From Methanomicrobiales archaeon (GTDB lineage Archaea; Halobacteriota; Methanomicrobia; Methanomicrobiales; Methanoculleaceae): a DNA stretch of 17,119 nucleotides. The stretch spans positions 1 to 17,119 of the forward strand of contig JAGVUK010000059.1 of NCBI GenBank assembly GCA_019136335.1, in the 5' to 3' direction. The position numbers were made by a program, and so were the translations under genes. The notes beneath the pieces were generated by a model. That model had not been told where the DNA came from. It was given only the letters and a program-made list of their open reading frames with translations, and made no database searches. Positions 5,571 through 13,268 of this stretch are shown here, in pieces (within the stretch, counting starts at the first letter, position 1; each line of letters opens with the position of its first letter).

Positions 5571-7475
5571 GTGCAGACGCTGCTCTTCCTAATACTCTTT
5601 CCCATCCTCGTCGCGTGTCTTTTATTGTTCGTGAAACGGACGACATTGCGTTACGCGGTGGTCGCCCTCTCGGCTCTTGCCATCGGCGGGGCATCGGCAT
5701 ACCTGCTCATCCGGTATGCGTCCGGGGGCGCGGTCTACTTTGCCGCATCCTCGGAAGCGGCCGATCTCGCCATGGTTGCCATCGAGATGGCGCTTGCGCT
5801 CTTCATCATCTACATGGGCGCGAAGTTCAGGAACTACCTCGCAATCGCACTGGCCGTCGTTCAGGCGGCGCTGATTGTGTATCTTGAGACATCGTTTACG
5901 GGGAGCCTCCATGCGGCGAACAACCTCTTCATCGACCAGTTCTCCATCATCATGGCCCTGATCATCGGGATCATCGGGAGCCTCATAGCAGTATACGCTG
6001 TCAGGTACATGGAGACCTACCACCACCACCACCCGGAGGTGCGTGACCGGCAGACGATGTTCTTCTTCGTCATCTTTGCCTTCCTCGCCGCAATGTTCGG
6101 CCTCGTCTTCTCCAATAACCTCATGTGGGTCTTCTTCTTCTGGGAAGTCACCACCATCGCATCGTTCCTGCTGATCGGCTACTCGGAGACCGAAGAGGCG
6201 ACGACGAACGCTTTCCGCGCCCTGGTGATGAACCTCCTCGGCGGGGTTGCGTTTGTTACGGCGCTCATCTTCCTTGCCGCGACCGGACCGGCGAGCGGGG
6301 GCATCGATCTCGCCCGGGTGCTCGCCTCCGGGGACGCTGCCGTCGTCCTGATCCCGGCCGTCCTGATCGGGTTTGCCGGCATCACGAAGGCCGCGCTGAT
6401 GCCCTTCTCCTCCTGGCTCCTCGGGGCGATGGTGGCCCCGACCCCGGTCTCGGCCCTGCTCCACTCAAGCACCATGGTCAAGGCCGGCGTCTACATCCTG
6501 GTCCGGTTCGCGCCGGTCTTTGCCGGGACCTTCGCCGGGTTCTCCGTCGGCCTCGTCGGCGCGGTGACGTTCGTCGTCGCCTCTGCGATCGCGATATCGC
6601 GCAGTGACGCGAAATCGGTCCTCGCCTACTCGACGATCGCAAACCTCGGGCTGATAGCCGCGTGTGCGGGCGTCGGGACCTACATGCTCGTCTGGGCGGC
6701 GATCCTCCTGATCGTCTTCCACGCCGTCGCGAAGTCGCTCCTCTTCCTCGGGACCGGGGCGATCGAGCACCGGATCGGGAGCCGCAACATCGAGGAGATG
6801 GAGGGCCTGATCGTCCGGATGCCGAAGATGGCGGTGATGATGTTCATCGGGATCGCCGGCATGTTCCTTGCGCCGTTCGGTATGCTGGTCTCCAAGTGGG
6901 CGGCGATCGAAGCGTTCGTCCAGGCCCCCTTCGGCCTGGTCTTCATCGCCATCCTCGCCTACGGGAGCGCCGTCACCGTATTCTTCTGGGCAAAGTGGAT
7001 GGGCAAACTCGTCACGGTCACCCGGAACGCGGAGCGGGTCGAGAAAGGATTCCTGGAGGAGCCCTGGGCTCCCCTCTACATCACCACCGGCCTCGTCGTA
7101 GCGGCCGTCTTCCTCTTCCCGGTCATATCCTCGACGCTGATTGAACCTTATGTCCTCGCCATCTACGGGGTCACGGCACACCTGGCGCAGACAAACGTCG
7201 CCATCATGCTCCTGATGATGGCCCTGCTCCTGGTCCTCCCGGTCTCGTTCTTCCTCTTAGGGAGGACCGCAAAGCACCTCCCGGTCTACATGGGCGGGAG
7301 GCCCGCGACGCCGGACCTGCACTTCGCAGGCTCCCTCGGCATGACCCGGGAGGCAACGACGCAGAACTACTACCTCACCGAGTACTTCGGTGAGGCACGG
7401 CTCTTCCGGCCCGGGGCGGCGGTCTGCATCGTCCTGATCCTTGCATCATGGATCCTCGCGGGGGTGGCCCTATGA
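5571..7475 (+). CDS. echA: Ech hydrogenase subunit A (NuoL/MrpA-like ion-translocating subunit)
   Basis: EchA is the large antiporter-like membrane subunit thought to move H+ or Na+ when Ech oxidises ferredoxin or H2. The 634-residue protein is almost wholly hydrophobic helices and is of normal length for EchA. The proton-conducting proton_antipo_M core is clear. FFFWEVTTIASFLLIGYS (about 188-205) holds the conserved membrane Glu (E192), and GITKAALMPFSSWL (270) and VSALLHSSTMVKAGVYIL (293-310) hold lysines K273 and K304 of the half-channel. A native HHHH run (151-154) lies in a loop. Translation probably starts at GTG 5571 behind GAGGGA. The stop overlaps the ATG of echB (ATGA at 7472-7475). 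It heads a six-gene operon in canonical Ech order. NuoL-like subunits of other group 4 hydrogenases (Mbh, Eha) are similar, but the gene order and count point to Ech. Confidence 0.93.
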   Translation: MQTLLFLILFPILVACLLLFVKRTTLRYAVVALSALAIGGASAYLLIRYASGGAVYFAASSEAADLAMVAIEMALALFIIYMGAKFRNYLAIALAVVQAALIVYLETSFTGSLHAANNLFIDQFSIIMALIIGIIGSLIAVYAVRYMETYHHHHPEVRDRQTMFFFVIFAFLAAMFGLVFSNNLMWVFFFWEVTTIASFLLIGYSETEEATTNAFRALVMNLLGGVAFVTALIFLAATGPASGGIDLARVLASGDAAVVLIPAVLIGFAGITKAALMPFSSWLLGAMVAPTPVSALLHSSTMVKAGVYILVRFAPVFAGTFAGFSVGLVGAVTFVVASAIAISRSDAKSVLAYSTIANLGLIAACAGVGTYMLVWAAILLIVFHAVAKSLLFLGTGAIEHRIGSRNIEEMEGLIVRMPKMAVMMFIGIAGMFLAPFGMLVSKWAAIEAFVQAPFGLVFIAILAYGSAVTVFFWAKWMGKLVTVTRNAERVEKGFLEEPWAPLYITTGLVVAAVFLFPVISSTLIEPYVLAIYGVTAHLAQTNVAIMLLMMALLLVLPVSFFLLGRTAKHLPVYMGGRPATPDLHFAGSLGMTREATTQNYYLTEYFGEARLFRPGAAVCIVLILASWILAGVAL

Positions 7476-8332
7476 ACTGGCTCATCGGGGCAGTCCTCTT
7501 CCTCATCCTCGCGCCCGTCGCGGGCGGCCTCATCGCCGGGATCGATCGAAAGATCACCGCGCGGATGCAAGGGCGGGTCGGGCCGCCGCTCCTGCAGCCC
7601 TTCTACGACGTCGGCAAACTCTTCGAGAAAGAGAACGTCGTCGTCACCACGGCGCAGAACTTCTATGTCCTCGCCTACCTGGTCTTCATCGCCCTCTCGG
7701 GGGCGATCTTCTTCGCGGGAGGGGACCTCCTGCTGGTCGTCTTTGCCTTCACGCTCGCCCACGTCTTCCTGGTGCTCGGGGCCTACGCGGTCCACTCGCC
7801 CTACAGCCACATCGGGGCCGAGCGGGAACTGATCCAGGTGATGGCCTACGAGCCGATGATCATCCTTGCGGCCGTCGGGCTCTACATGGTCACGGGGAGC
7901 TTCTACGTCGCCGGGATTGCCGCCGCGACCGCGCCGGCCATCATCTATCTCCCGGGCGTCTTCCTCGGGCTTGCCGTCATCCTCACGATCAAACTCAGGA
8001 AGTCCCCCTTCGACATATCGACGTCGCACCACGCGCACCAGGAGATCGTCAAGGGCATCACGACGGAGTTCTCGGGTTCGACGCTGGGAGAGGTCGAGAT
8101 CGCCCACTGGTACGAGAACGTCTTCCTCCTCGGGCTCGTCTACCTCTTCTTTGCCTGGAACCCCGTGATCGGAATCGTTGCAGTCGCGGTCACGTACGTG
8201 GTCGAGATCTTCATCGACAACGTCACCGCACGGGTCCGCTGGCAGGCAGCGCTGAAGAGCGGGTGGCTCGCGGCGCTGCTCGGCATCGCGAACCTGGCGA
8301 TCCTCTCCTATATGACGATCGGAGGTGCATGA
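7472..8332 (+). CDS. echB: Ech hydrogenase subunit B (NuoH-like membrane subunit)
   Basis: EchB is the NuoH/HyfC-like membrane subunit that anchors the soluble hydrogenase arm and contributes the path linking electron transfer to ion movement. The ATG at 7472 (286 residues) overlaps the echA stop. Diagnostic features are the cytoplasmic loop with RMQGRVGPPLLQPFYDVGKL (31-50), the buried acidic segment GAERELIQVMAYEP (115-128), and KSPFDISTSHHAHQEIVKG (177-195), the conserved region facing the small subunit. Around eight hydrophobic helices can be drawn. An upstream in-frame ATG at 7448 would lie inside echA and is not needed. It overlaps echC by ATGA, so translation of A, B and C is probably coupled. 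Confidence 0.93.
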   Translation: MNWLIGAVLFLILAPVAGGLIAGIDRKITARMQGRVGPPLLQPFYDVGKLFEKENVVVTTAQNFYVLAYLVFIALSGAIFFAGGDLLLVVFAFTLAHVFLVLGAYAVHSPYSHIGAERELIQVMAYEPMIILAAVGLYMVTGSFYVAGIAAATAPAIIYLPGVFLGLAVILTIKLRKSPFDISTSHHAHQEIVKGITTEFSGSTLGEVEIAHWYENVFLLGLVYLFFAWNPVIGIVAVAVTYVVEIFIDNVTARVRWQAALKSGWLAALLGIANLAILSYMTIGGA

Positions 8333-8820
8333 GTACCATGGCATTCCTGAAGCGGTCACCCTGGATCCTTCACTACGATGCGTCCAGCTGCAACGGGTGC
8401 GACATCGAGGTGCTTGCATGCTTAACGCCGCTCTACGACGTGGAGCGGTTCGGCATCATCAACACCGGCAACCCGAAGCATGCGGACATCCTGCTGATCA
8501 CCGGCGGGATCAACGAGCAGAACCGGCCGGTGGTGAAAAACCTCTACGAGCAGATGCCGGAGCCAAAAGTGGTCGTCGCGATCGGTGCCTGCGCCGCAAC
8601 CGGCGGCATATTCCGGGAGTGTTACAACATCGCAGGGGGCGTCGACAAGGTTATCCCGGTCGACGTCTATGTCCCGGGATGTGCAGCCCGGCCGGAGCAG
8701 ATCATCGACGGCGTTGTGAAGGCACTCGGGATCCTCGAGGAGAAACGGATGAAGATGACAGGGGAAGCACAGGCAAAGAAAGAACCGCGGCTTGCCGCAG
8801 AGGCAGGTGAGGGAAGATGA
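8329..8820 (+). CDS. echC: Ech hydrogenase small subunit C (NuoB-like, [4Fe-4S])
   Basis: EchC is the [NiFe]-hydrogenase small subunit of the NuoB type and carries the single proximal [4Fe-4S] cluster next to the active site. All four ligands are present: C21 and C24 (SSCNGCDIE), C88 (AIGACAATGG) and C118 (VPGCAARPEQI). The protein has 163 residues, normal for EchC, and ends in a short Lys/Glu/Ala-rich tail. Two starts are possible: ATG 8329, overlapping the echB stop and only two bases after GGAGGT, or ATG 8338, which sits at a better distance (11 bases) from the same site and would remove three residues. The stop overlaps the echD ATG. Confidence 0.94.
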   Translation: MSTMAFLKRSPWILHYDASSCNGCDIEVLACLTPLYDVERFGIINTGNPKHADILLITGGINEQNRPVVKNLYEQMPEPKVVVAIGACAATGGIFRECYNIAGGVDKVIPVDVYVPGCAARPEQIIDGVVKALGILEEKRMKMTGEAQAKKEPRLAAEAGEGR

Positions 8821-9200
8821 CGATAGTGAGCGAAGAGCAGACAACGACCAGCGTCGCGCTGGAGAACCTCCTCAAGGAGGTCGGAGGGCTCCAGGCCGAC
8901 GGCTACCGCCTCGTCCAGATCGGGTGTACGGATGTCGGCGGAGCCTACGAGATCAACTACTCGTTCGATAAGGGCTACCAGTTCAGGAACCTCCGCCTGA
9001 CGGTCGGGCCGGAGACGGAGGTCCCGAGCATCTCCGGGCTTTACTGGGGGGCGTTCGTCTACGAGAACGAGCTGCACGACCTCTTCGGGATCTCGGTGAC
9101 CGGGATCAACATCGACTTTAAGGGGACGTTCATCAAGACGGCAACGAAGTATCCGTTCAGCGTCACGAGAAGGGAGGGAGACCGATGTCGAAACGCATAG
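8817..9200 (+). CDS. echD: Ech hydrogenase subunit D (NuoC-like)
   Basis: EchD corresponds to the 30-kDa NuoC subunit and helps hold the small and large subunits together; it has no cofactor. The 127-residue protein has a NuoC core with the signature SGLYWGAFVYENELHDLFGI (73-92), including the acidic ENE and the HDLFG turn, followed by the short conserved strand ending IDFKG. The first 20 residues are polar and variable, as usual for EchD. The start overlaps the echC stop by ATGA, and the 3' end overlaps echE by 16 bases, so the echE ribosome binding site (GGGAGGGAG) lies inside this gene. Confidence 0.9.
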   Translation: MTIVSEEQTTTSVALENLLKEVGGLQADGYRLVQIGCTDVGGAYEINYSFDKGYQFRNLRLTVGPETEVPSISGLYWGAFVYENELHDLFGISVTGINIDFKGTFIKTATKYPFSVTRREGDRCRNA

Positions 9201-10264
9201 TCGTGCCGTTCGGGCCGCAACACCCGGTGTTGCCGGAACCCATTCACCTTGACCTCGTCCTCGAGGACGAGCTGGTGGTGGATGTGGTTCCCTCCATCGG
9301 CTACATCCACCGGGGACTCGAGCAGCTCGTGCAGAAGCGCGAGTTCACCGAATACGTCTACGTGGCGGAACGGATCTGCGGGATCTGCAGTTTCATCCAC
9401 GCGCTCTGCTACTGCCAGGGCATCGAGCACATCATGAAGATCGATGTCCCGGACCGGGCGAGGTATCTCCGGACGATCTGGTCGGAGTGCTCGCGTCTCC
9501 ACTCCCACCTCCTCTGGCTCGGGCTCTTTGCAGACGGGATGGGCTTTGAGAACCTCTTCATGCGGTCCTGGCAACTCCGCGAGAGCGTGCTCGACGTCTT
9601 TGAGGACACCACCGGCGGGCGGGTCATCCAGGGGACCTGCAAGGTCGGCGGGGTCAGGCGCGATATCGGGCAGGAGAAACTCGACGAGATGCACCGCACA
9701 CTCGACTCCTTCGAGGAGCAGTGCCGGGACCTCGGCGGCGTCTTCTTAAACGATGAGACGGTGAAGTACCGCCTCCAGGGGCTCGGGGTCATCTCGAAGG
9801 ATGATGCCTACGCCCTCGGGGCTGCAGGGCCGACCCTCCGTGGGAGCGGGGTCGCGGTGGACCACCGGGAGACCGGGTACGCGGCCTATGGAGACCTTGG
9901 TTTCAAGCCGGTCGTCGAGACCGCCGGAGACTGCTACGCCCGGTGTGCCGTCAGGGTCAGGGAACTCTACTCCTCTATCGACCTGATCAGGAGGGCGATC
10001 GAGGAGATGCCCGAAGGATCCATCGATGTGAAGGTGAAGGGAACGCCGGACGGCGAGTACTTCTCACGCGCGGAGCAGCCGCGGGGTGAGGTCGTCCACT
10101 ACCTGCGGGGCGACGGCACCAAGCACCTTGTCCGTGCCCGTATCAGGACACCGACGCTTGCAAACATCCCCGCGCTCGTGAAGATGCTCCCGGGCGCCCA
10201 GCTCGCCGATGTCCCGGTCATCGTCCTCTCGATCGACCCCTGCATCAGCTGCACGGAGAGGTGA
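9185..10264 (+). CDS. echE: Ech hydrogenase catalytic large subunit E ([NiFe] site)
   Basis: EchE binds the [NiFe] centre where protons are reduced or H2 oxidised. The 359-residue NuoD-like protein has both metal-ligand motifs: RICGICS (63-69, with C65 and C68) and DPCISCTER (351-359, with C353 and C356). The intact cysteine pairs separate it from complex I NuoD, which lacks them. FGPQHPVLPEPIHLDLVLE (9-27) is the typical group 4 N-terminus. The protein stops directly at the Arg three residues after the last Cys, exactly where maturation proteases cut other hydrogenases, so no C-terminal extension needs removal. Ni insertion must still occur through Hyp proteins, which are not in this window. 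The start follows a strong GGGAGGGAG site. Confidence 0.96.
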   Translation: MSKRIVVPFGPQHPVLPEPIHLDLVLEDELVVDVVPSIGYIHRGLEQLVQKREFTEYVYVAERICGICSFIHALCYCQGIEHIMKIDVPDRARYLRTIWSECSRLHSHLLWLGLFADGMGFENLFMRSWQLRESVLDVFEDTTGGRVIQGTCKVGGVRRDIGQEKLDEMHRTLDSFEEQCRDLGGVFLNDETVKYRLQGLGVISKDDAYALGAAGPTLRGSGVAVDHRETGYAAYGDLGFKPVVETAGDCYARCAVRVRELYSSIDLIRRAIEEMPEGSIDVKVKGTPDGEYFSRAEQPRGEVVHYLRGDGTKHLVRARIRTPTLANIPALVKMLPGAQLADVPVIVLSIDPCISCTER

Positions 10265-10271
10265 CGGCGGG

Positions 10272-10670
10272 ATGGGACTCTTTGAGATGACAAGAACCGT
10301 CTTTCGGAACCTCGTGAGAGGGCCGGCCACCCGGCGGTATCCGGCGGTCCCGGCGCGGACGAGCCCCCTCACCCGGGGGCACGTCGCCTTCGACCCCGCC
10401 ACGTGCCGCTCCTGCGGCCTCTGCTCGCGGCGGTGCCCATGCGAGGCGATCCGCATCGAGAAGGAGGAGAAGGTCTGGGAGATCGACCGCATGCGGTGCA
10501 TCGCCTGCGGCGACTGCGTCGAGGGCTGCCCCTTCGGGAGCCTCACGATGGAGCGGGAGTACTTCCCGCCGGTGGTGGAGCACGTGGTGGAACGCCACAC
10601 GATCACCTACGTGAAGCCCGAGAAACCGGCGAAGAAACCGGCGGAAGAGGGCGCGGGCGCCGGGGCGTGA
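10272..10670 (+). CDS. echF: Ech hydrogenase subunit F (2x[4Fe-4S] ferredoxin-like)
   Basis: EchF is the NuoI-like electron-input subunit, passing electrons between soluble ferredoxin and the cluster in EchC. The ATG at 10272 gives 132 residues, seven bases after the echE stop and behind a weak GGCGGG site. Two cluster motifs are complete: C45, C48, C51 and C55 (CRSCGLCSRRCP) and C76, C79, C82 and C86 (CIACGDCVEGCP). An additional Cys, C57, sits next to the first motif. The N-terminal region (MGLFEMTRTVFRNLVRGPAT) resembles the NuoI amphipathic helix that lies on the membrane arm. The C-terminus is a Lys/Pro/Glu/Ala tail without known role. It is the last gene of the operon. Confidence 0.93.
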   Translation: MGLFEMTRTVFRNLVRGPATRRYPAVPARTSPLTRGHVAFDPATCRSCGLCSRRCPCEAIRIEKEEKVWEIDRMRCIACGDCVEGCPFGSLTMEREYFPPVVEHVVERHTITYVKPEKPAKKPAEEGAGAGA

Positions 10671-10679
10671 GATAGGGCA

Positions 10680-10710
10680 CCGGGGCCCGAATCCCCGGCA
10701 AGACCTTTTT
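10680..10710 (+). terminator. Terminator of the ech operon
   Basis: CCGGGG (10680-10685) and CCCCGG (10693-10698) form a perfect 6-bp stem with a 7-base loop, followed by five T residues (10706-10710) and a second T-run (10717-10720). It sits ten bases after the echF stop and between converging genes. Confidence 0.7.
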
Positions 10711-10742
10711 CTGAACTTTTCTTGCAGATAACTCATGCGAGG

Positions 10743-10798
10743 GCGCGAAGTCCTGGAAGAACAACTTTCCTCCCTTCGCGTTCTTCGCGGCTTCGCGC
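10743..10798. repeat. CTTCGCG triplicate with inverted partner
   Basis: CTTCGCG occurs three times at 8-9 base spacing (10774, 10783, 10791). The last copy, CTTCGCGC, can pair with GCGCGAAG at 10743-10750. It lies between the ech terminator and the 3' end of the leftward oxidoreductase, and may be a small repeat or a terminator hairpin for the leftward gene. Confidence 0.45.
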
Positions 10799-10824
10799 GA
10801 GCCCGGCCGGCATGCCGACGCACC

Positions 10825-12195
10825 TCACTTCCGCACCATTGGATGGACCATATGGATGATGTCGTAGGCGTTGCTCGGGTAGGCCCATGGGATCGCGTCG
10901 AGCGTGAGATCGTCCACCGTCAGGTTGTGCCTGATCGCGAGAGCGAAGATGTTGATCACCTCCTCAGCGTGGTGCCCGATGAGGTGGGCCCCGAGTATCC
11001 GGCGGGAGCCCCTCTCGATCAGGAGTTTGTAGCCAGCGTGCTTCTCGCCGATGCTCCGGTTCGTGAAGCGCGATGAGAGGTCGCCGGCATGGACGATACA
11101 GGGTATTCCCTTCTCCTCCGCCGCCGCCTCCGTGAGCCCGACAGACGCGAGGGGCGGGGTCGTGAAGACGGCGCTCGGGACGACGGAATAGTCCGCGACC
11201 CGGGTGCTGCCGTTTAAGATGTTGTCGACGACGATATGGGCATCCATCACCGCCACCGGTGTCAGCTGCGGGCCTTCCGGGTTTGCATCGCCGGCCACGT
11301 AGACCGCGGGGTTTGAGACGCTCCGGAGGTGGCTGTCGGCCACGATCCCCCGCCGGTCGGTCTCGATCTTCCCGGCCGCAAGATCGAGGCCTTCGATCGC
11401 AGGAACCCTGCCGGCCCCGTGGACGACCATATCCGCCTCGAAGACCTTCTCCTCCCCCGCCTTCCCGGCCCGCACGCGGAGGCTGCCGCCGGCCTTCTCG
11501 ACTGAGAGAAGCGGCATATTCACCTGCACGTCGATCCCGATCTCCCTTGACGCCAGCACCAGCCGGTCGACAATGTCGGGGTCGAACCCCGAGAGGACCC
11601 GCCCGCTCCGCTGGAGGATGGTCACCCCGGACCCGGCCCTGGCAGCCACGTGGGCGAACTCAAAGGAGATGTAGCCCCCGCCGATGAAGACGATCCGGTC
11701 CGGGAGCGTCTCAAGGTAGAAGAAGTCATCGCTTGGGGTCACGAGGTCCGCACCCGGGACACCGAGCGGCCGGGGGTGTGCCCCGGTGGCGATCACGATG
11801 TGCCGGGCCGTGAGCGTATCGTCGCCGATCACCACCCGGTCCGGGCCGGCAAAGCGGGCAGGCCCGTAGTAGGTGTCGACCCCCACCTTCCGGAAGTTCT
11901 CCTCCTTCCGCCGCGGGATCGGGTCGGTGAACGTGCGCTCGAAGGCGACCAGGCGCGGCCAGTCGATCGATACATCCCCCCTGATACCCCTCCCCTGCTG
12001 GTCATGGACACGCGCCACCACCTCCGCGGCGCCAATGAGCACCTTCTTTGGGACACACCCCCGGAGAGCACACGTCCCCCCGTATTCCTGCCGGTCGGTG
12101 ATCGCCACGCGCATACCGGCATCCCCGCAGTGCCAGGCGATGTCGGAACCGACGACCCCGGTCCCGATGACGACGACATCATACTCCCGCTCCAT
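10825..12195 (-). CDS. FAD-dependent NAD(P)-disulfide oxidoreductase family protein
   Basis: This is a glutathione reductase/dihydrolipoamide dehydrogenase-type flavoenzyme of 456 residues, normal for the family. The ATG at 12195 follows GGAG at a good distance; an upstream GTG/ATG extension to 12225 is less likely. It has the FAD Rossmann motif VVVIGTGVVGSDIA (7-20), the redox pair GGTCALRGCVPKK (C42, C47), the NAD(P) motif FIGGGYISFEFA (170-181) with R196 and R200 just after the second strand (suggesting NADPH), the second FAD motif VYVAGDANPEG (298-308), and a complete dimerisation domain. The catalytic His-Glu dyad of classical disulfide reductases (HPTxxE) is missing: the region reads WAYPSNAYDI (437-446), with Tyr at the His position. 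The substrate is therefore unlikely to be a standard disulfide handled by acid-base His; a quinone, persulfide, thioredoxin-like or metal substrate is possible. It stands alone, convergent with ech. Confidence 0.9.
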   Translation of the reverse strand: MEREYDVVVIGTGVVGSDIAWHCGDAGMRVAITDRQEYGGTCALRGCVPKKVLIGAAEVVARVHDQQGRGIRGDVSIDWPRLVAFERTFTDPIPRRKEENFRKVGVDTYYGPARFAGPDRVVIGDDTLTARHIVIATGAHPRPLGVPGADLVTPSDDFFYLETLPDRIVFIGGGYISFEFAHVAARAGSGVTILQRSGRVLSGFDPDIVDRLVLASREIGIDVQVNMPLLSVEKAGGSLRVRAGKAGEEKVFEADMVVHGAGRVPAIEGLDLAAGKIETDRRGIVADSHLRSVSNPAVYVAGDANPEGPQLTPVAVMDAHIVVDNILNGSTRVADYSVVPSAVFTTPPLASVGLTEAAAEEKGIPCIVHAGDLSSRFTNRSIGEKHAGYKLLIERGSRRILGAHLIGHHAEEVINIFALAIRHNLTVDDLTLDAIPWAYPSNAYDIIHMVHPMVRK

Positions 12196-12222
12196 AATGG
12201 TGCTCCGATAGCCGCAGACCGG

Positions 12223-12234
12223 CATAAAGGTTTA
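12223..12234 (-). promoter_or_regulatory. TATA-like promoter of the flavin oxidoreductase
   Basis: Read leftward, TAAACCTTTATG is an A+T-rich box about 30 bases before the ATG at 12195, leaving a short leader that contains the GGAG ribosome binding site. A similar AAACCTTTTC lies at the same distance from the exonuclease-like gene start. Confidence 0.45.
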
Positions 12235-12301
12235 CCCGGACGAGATGGGCGTCATACCCCGGGCGGTGAGAAGACAGGGCGAGGGGCAGGGTGCCGGTCA
12301 G

Positions 12302-12469
12302 TCAGGCCGCGGCATCCTCTCCCTGGCACGGGAACGGGTCCGGGGTGCAGGAAAGCATGCGCACGGGCCTCGAACGTCTCCCCGGCGCGATCGACGAGGC
12401 GCTCAGGAGAGAGGGGAGGATGACGGCGCCGGCCAGCACCAGCAGGGTGAGGAGGACTTCGGTCGCCAT
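12302..12469 (-). CDS. Possible small single-pass membrane protein
   Basis: Between the flavin oxidoreductase promoter and the YkgJ-type gene is a leftward frame of 55 residues starting MATEVLLTLLVLAGAVILP. About 20 hydrophobic residues (4-24) could span the membrane, followed by a basic segment (PGRRSRPVR) that by the positive-inside rule would be cytoplasmic. There is no good ribosome binding site, and the last 20 residues have no recognisable pattern. I do not recognise a family. It may be a chance frame, but it is the only plausible gene in this 300-base gap. Confidence 0.28.
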   Translation of the reverse strand: MATEVLLTLLVLAGAVILPSLLSASSIAPGRRSRPVRMLSCTPDPFPCQGEDAAA

Positions 12470-12490
12470 CGGGGATCCGGGGAGGGAGAG

Positions 12491-12521
12491 AAAAAGGTAC
12501 GGGCACCCCGGGGGGAGTACG
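12491..12521 (-). terminator. Possible terminator of the YkgJ-type gene
   Basis: Immediately after the stop, reading leftward, a GC-rich palindromic stretch (core CCCCGGGG at 12506-12513 in a GTAC...GTAC frame) is followed by five T residues at 12495-12491. Confidence 0.4.
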
Positions 12522-13268
12522 TCACCTGTAGACGTCGCGGGTGACCCGGTGCGGCTCAAATCGCCCGTGGTGGAATACCCGGACCTCGACCTCGGCCCCT
12601 TTCCGGAAGTCCCGCATCAGGAGGTCGTAGGTCCGCCGGACGTAGCGCAGTCCTTCCCGGGCGAAGAGGTCCCGGAGGGCTCTCCGGAACCGGATCTCCT
12701 GGTCGAGGAACGCCGCCTCGTATGCCCGGGTCTCCCGGGCTATCCGGGCGCACTCGGCATCCTCGATCGGGGTGTTGTAGCACCCGTGCTCGTTCAAGCC
12801 GCCGATCTGGCGCCAGTCGACGACGCCCTTCTCGTCGGCCTCCCGGTGGAGCATGTAGGGGTAGACCCGGCAGATGGAGAACCGCCGGTCGTAGATGCTG
12901 CACCTGCCGTCTTCGAGGAATACGCAGGCTCCGTCCGGTTTTATCCGGAGGGCGTAGCCCGAGACGTAGAACCGCCCCTCCTGGTCGCAGGCGTCGTAAT
13001 CGGGAGCCGGGATGAGGGCGTCGGGCTGAAACGACAGGACCCGATCGGTGTCCTCCTCCAGCAGGAAGACGTGGCCGTTGAACTCCCGGGTGCAGCACCG
13101 GCCGCAGCAGTCGCAGGAGAACCCCACGTCACGGATGATATCGATGAACTCCTCCTCGGGGAACCGGAGAAGACTCTCGCGTTCATGCTCCAGGGCATCA
13201 ATCTGTTCGTCAAACGAGAGCGTAACTGAGGGCCTCCCTGTCAATGTGTCCGGCGGGAATGCCGGCAC
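12522..13268 (-). CDS. YkgJ-type CxxCxxCC zinc/iron-chelating domain protein
   Basis: Proteins with this domain (UPF0153/YkgJ) bind a metal or Fe-S cluster through clustered cysteines; their reaction is unknown. With the GTG at 13268 the protein has 248 residues. The motif C52-x2-C55-x2-C58-C59 (SCDCCGRCC) is followed by ACVFLEDGRCSIYDRRFSIC (114-133), with C115, C123 and C133 and the typical CRVYP ending. The start is uncertain: GTG 13268 has GAGG at a suitable distance, an upstream GTG at 13361 gives 279 residues with an unconserved-looking N-terminus, and the domain proper starts near SFDEQIDALEHE. The C-terminal 80 residues are charged and helical. The gene is divergent from the cation antiporter, and both promoters must lie within about 170 bases. 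No signal peptide is seen. Confidence 0.85.
   Translation of the reverse strand: MPAFPPDTLTGRPSVTLSFDEQIDALEHERESLLRFPEEEFIDIIRDVGFSCDCCGRCCTREFNGHVFLLEEDTDRVLSFQPDALIPAPDYDACDQEGRFYVSGYALRIKPDGACVFLEDGRCSIYDRRFSICRVYPYMLHREADEKGVVDWRQIGGLNEHGCYNTPIEDAECARIARETRAYEAAFLDQEIRFRRALRDLFAREGLRYVRRTYDLLMRDFRKGAEVEVRVFHHGRFEPHRVTRDVYR

Noticed and set aside
6021..6032. His-rich run HHHH in EchA as a sign of an artificial tag
   Set aside because: It has only four histidines, lies internally in a loop, and has natural neighbouring sequence; it is not a cloning artefact.
5622..8419. Several long leftward frames opposite echA and echB
   Set aside because: Their products are rich in Asp, Glu, Arg and His because they mirror hydrophobic helix codons. 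No motifs were found.
5571..10670. Operon as part of respiratory complex I
   Set aside because: Only six subunits are present, and the large subunit keeps both CxxC pairs for the [NiFe] site, which complex I NuoD lacks.
11650..13229. Rightward frames of 257 and 312 codons opposite the oxidoreductase and YkgJ-type gene
   Set aside because: They are shadows of secure leftward genes, with no recognisable domain.
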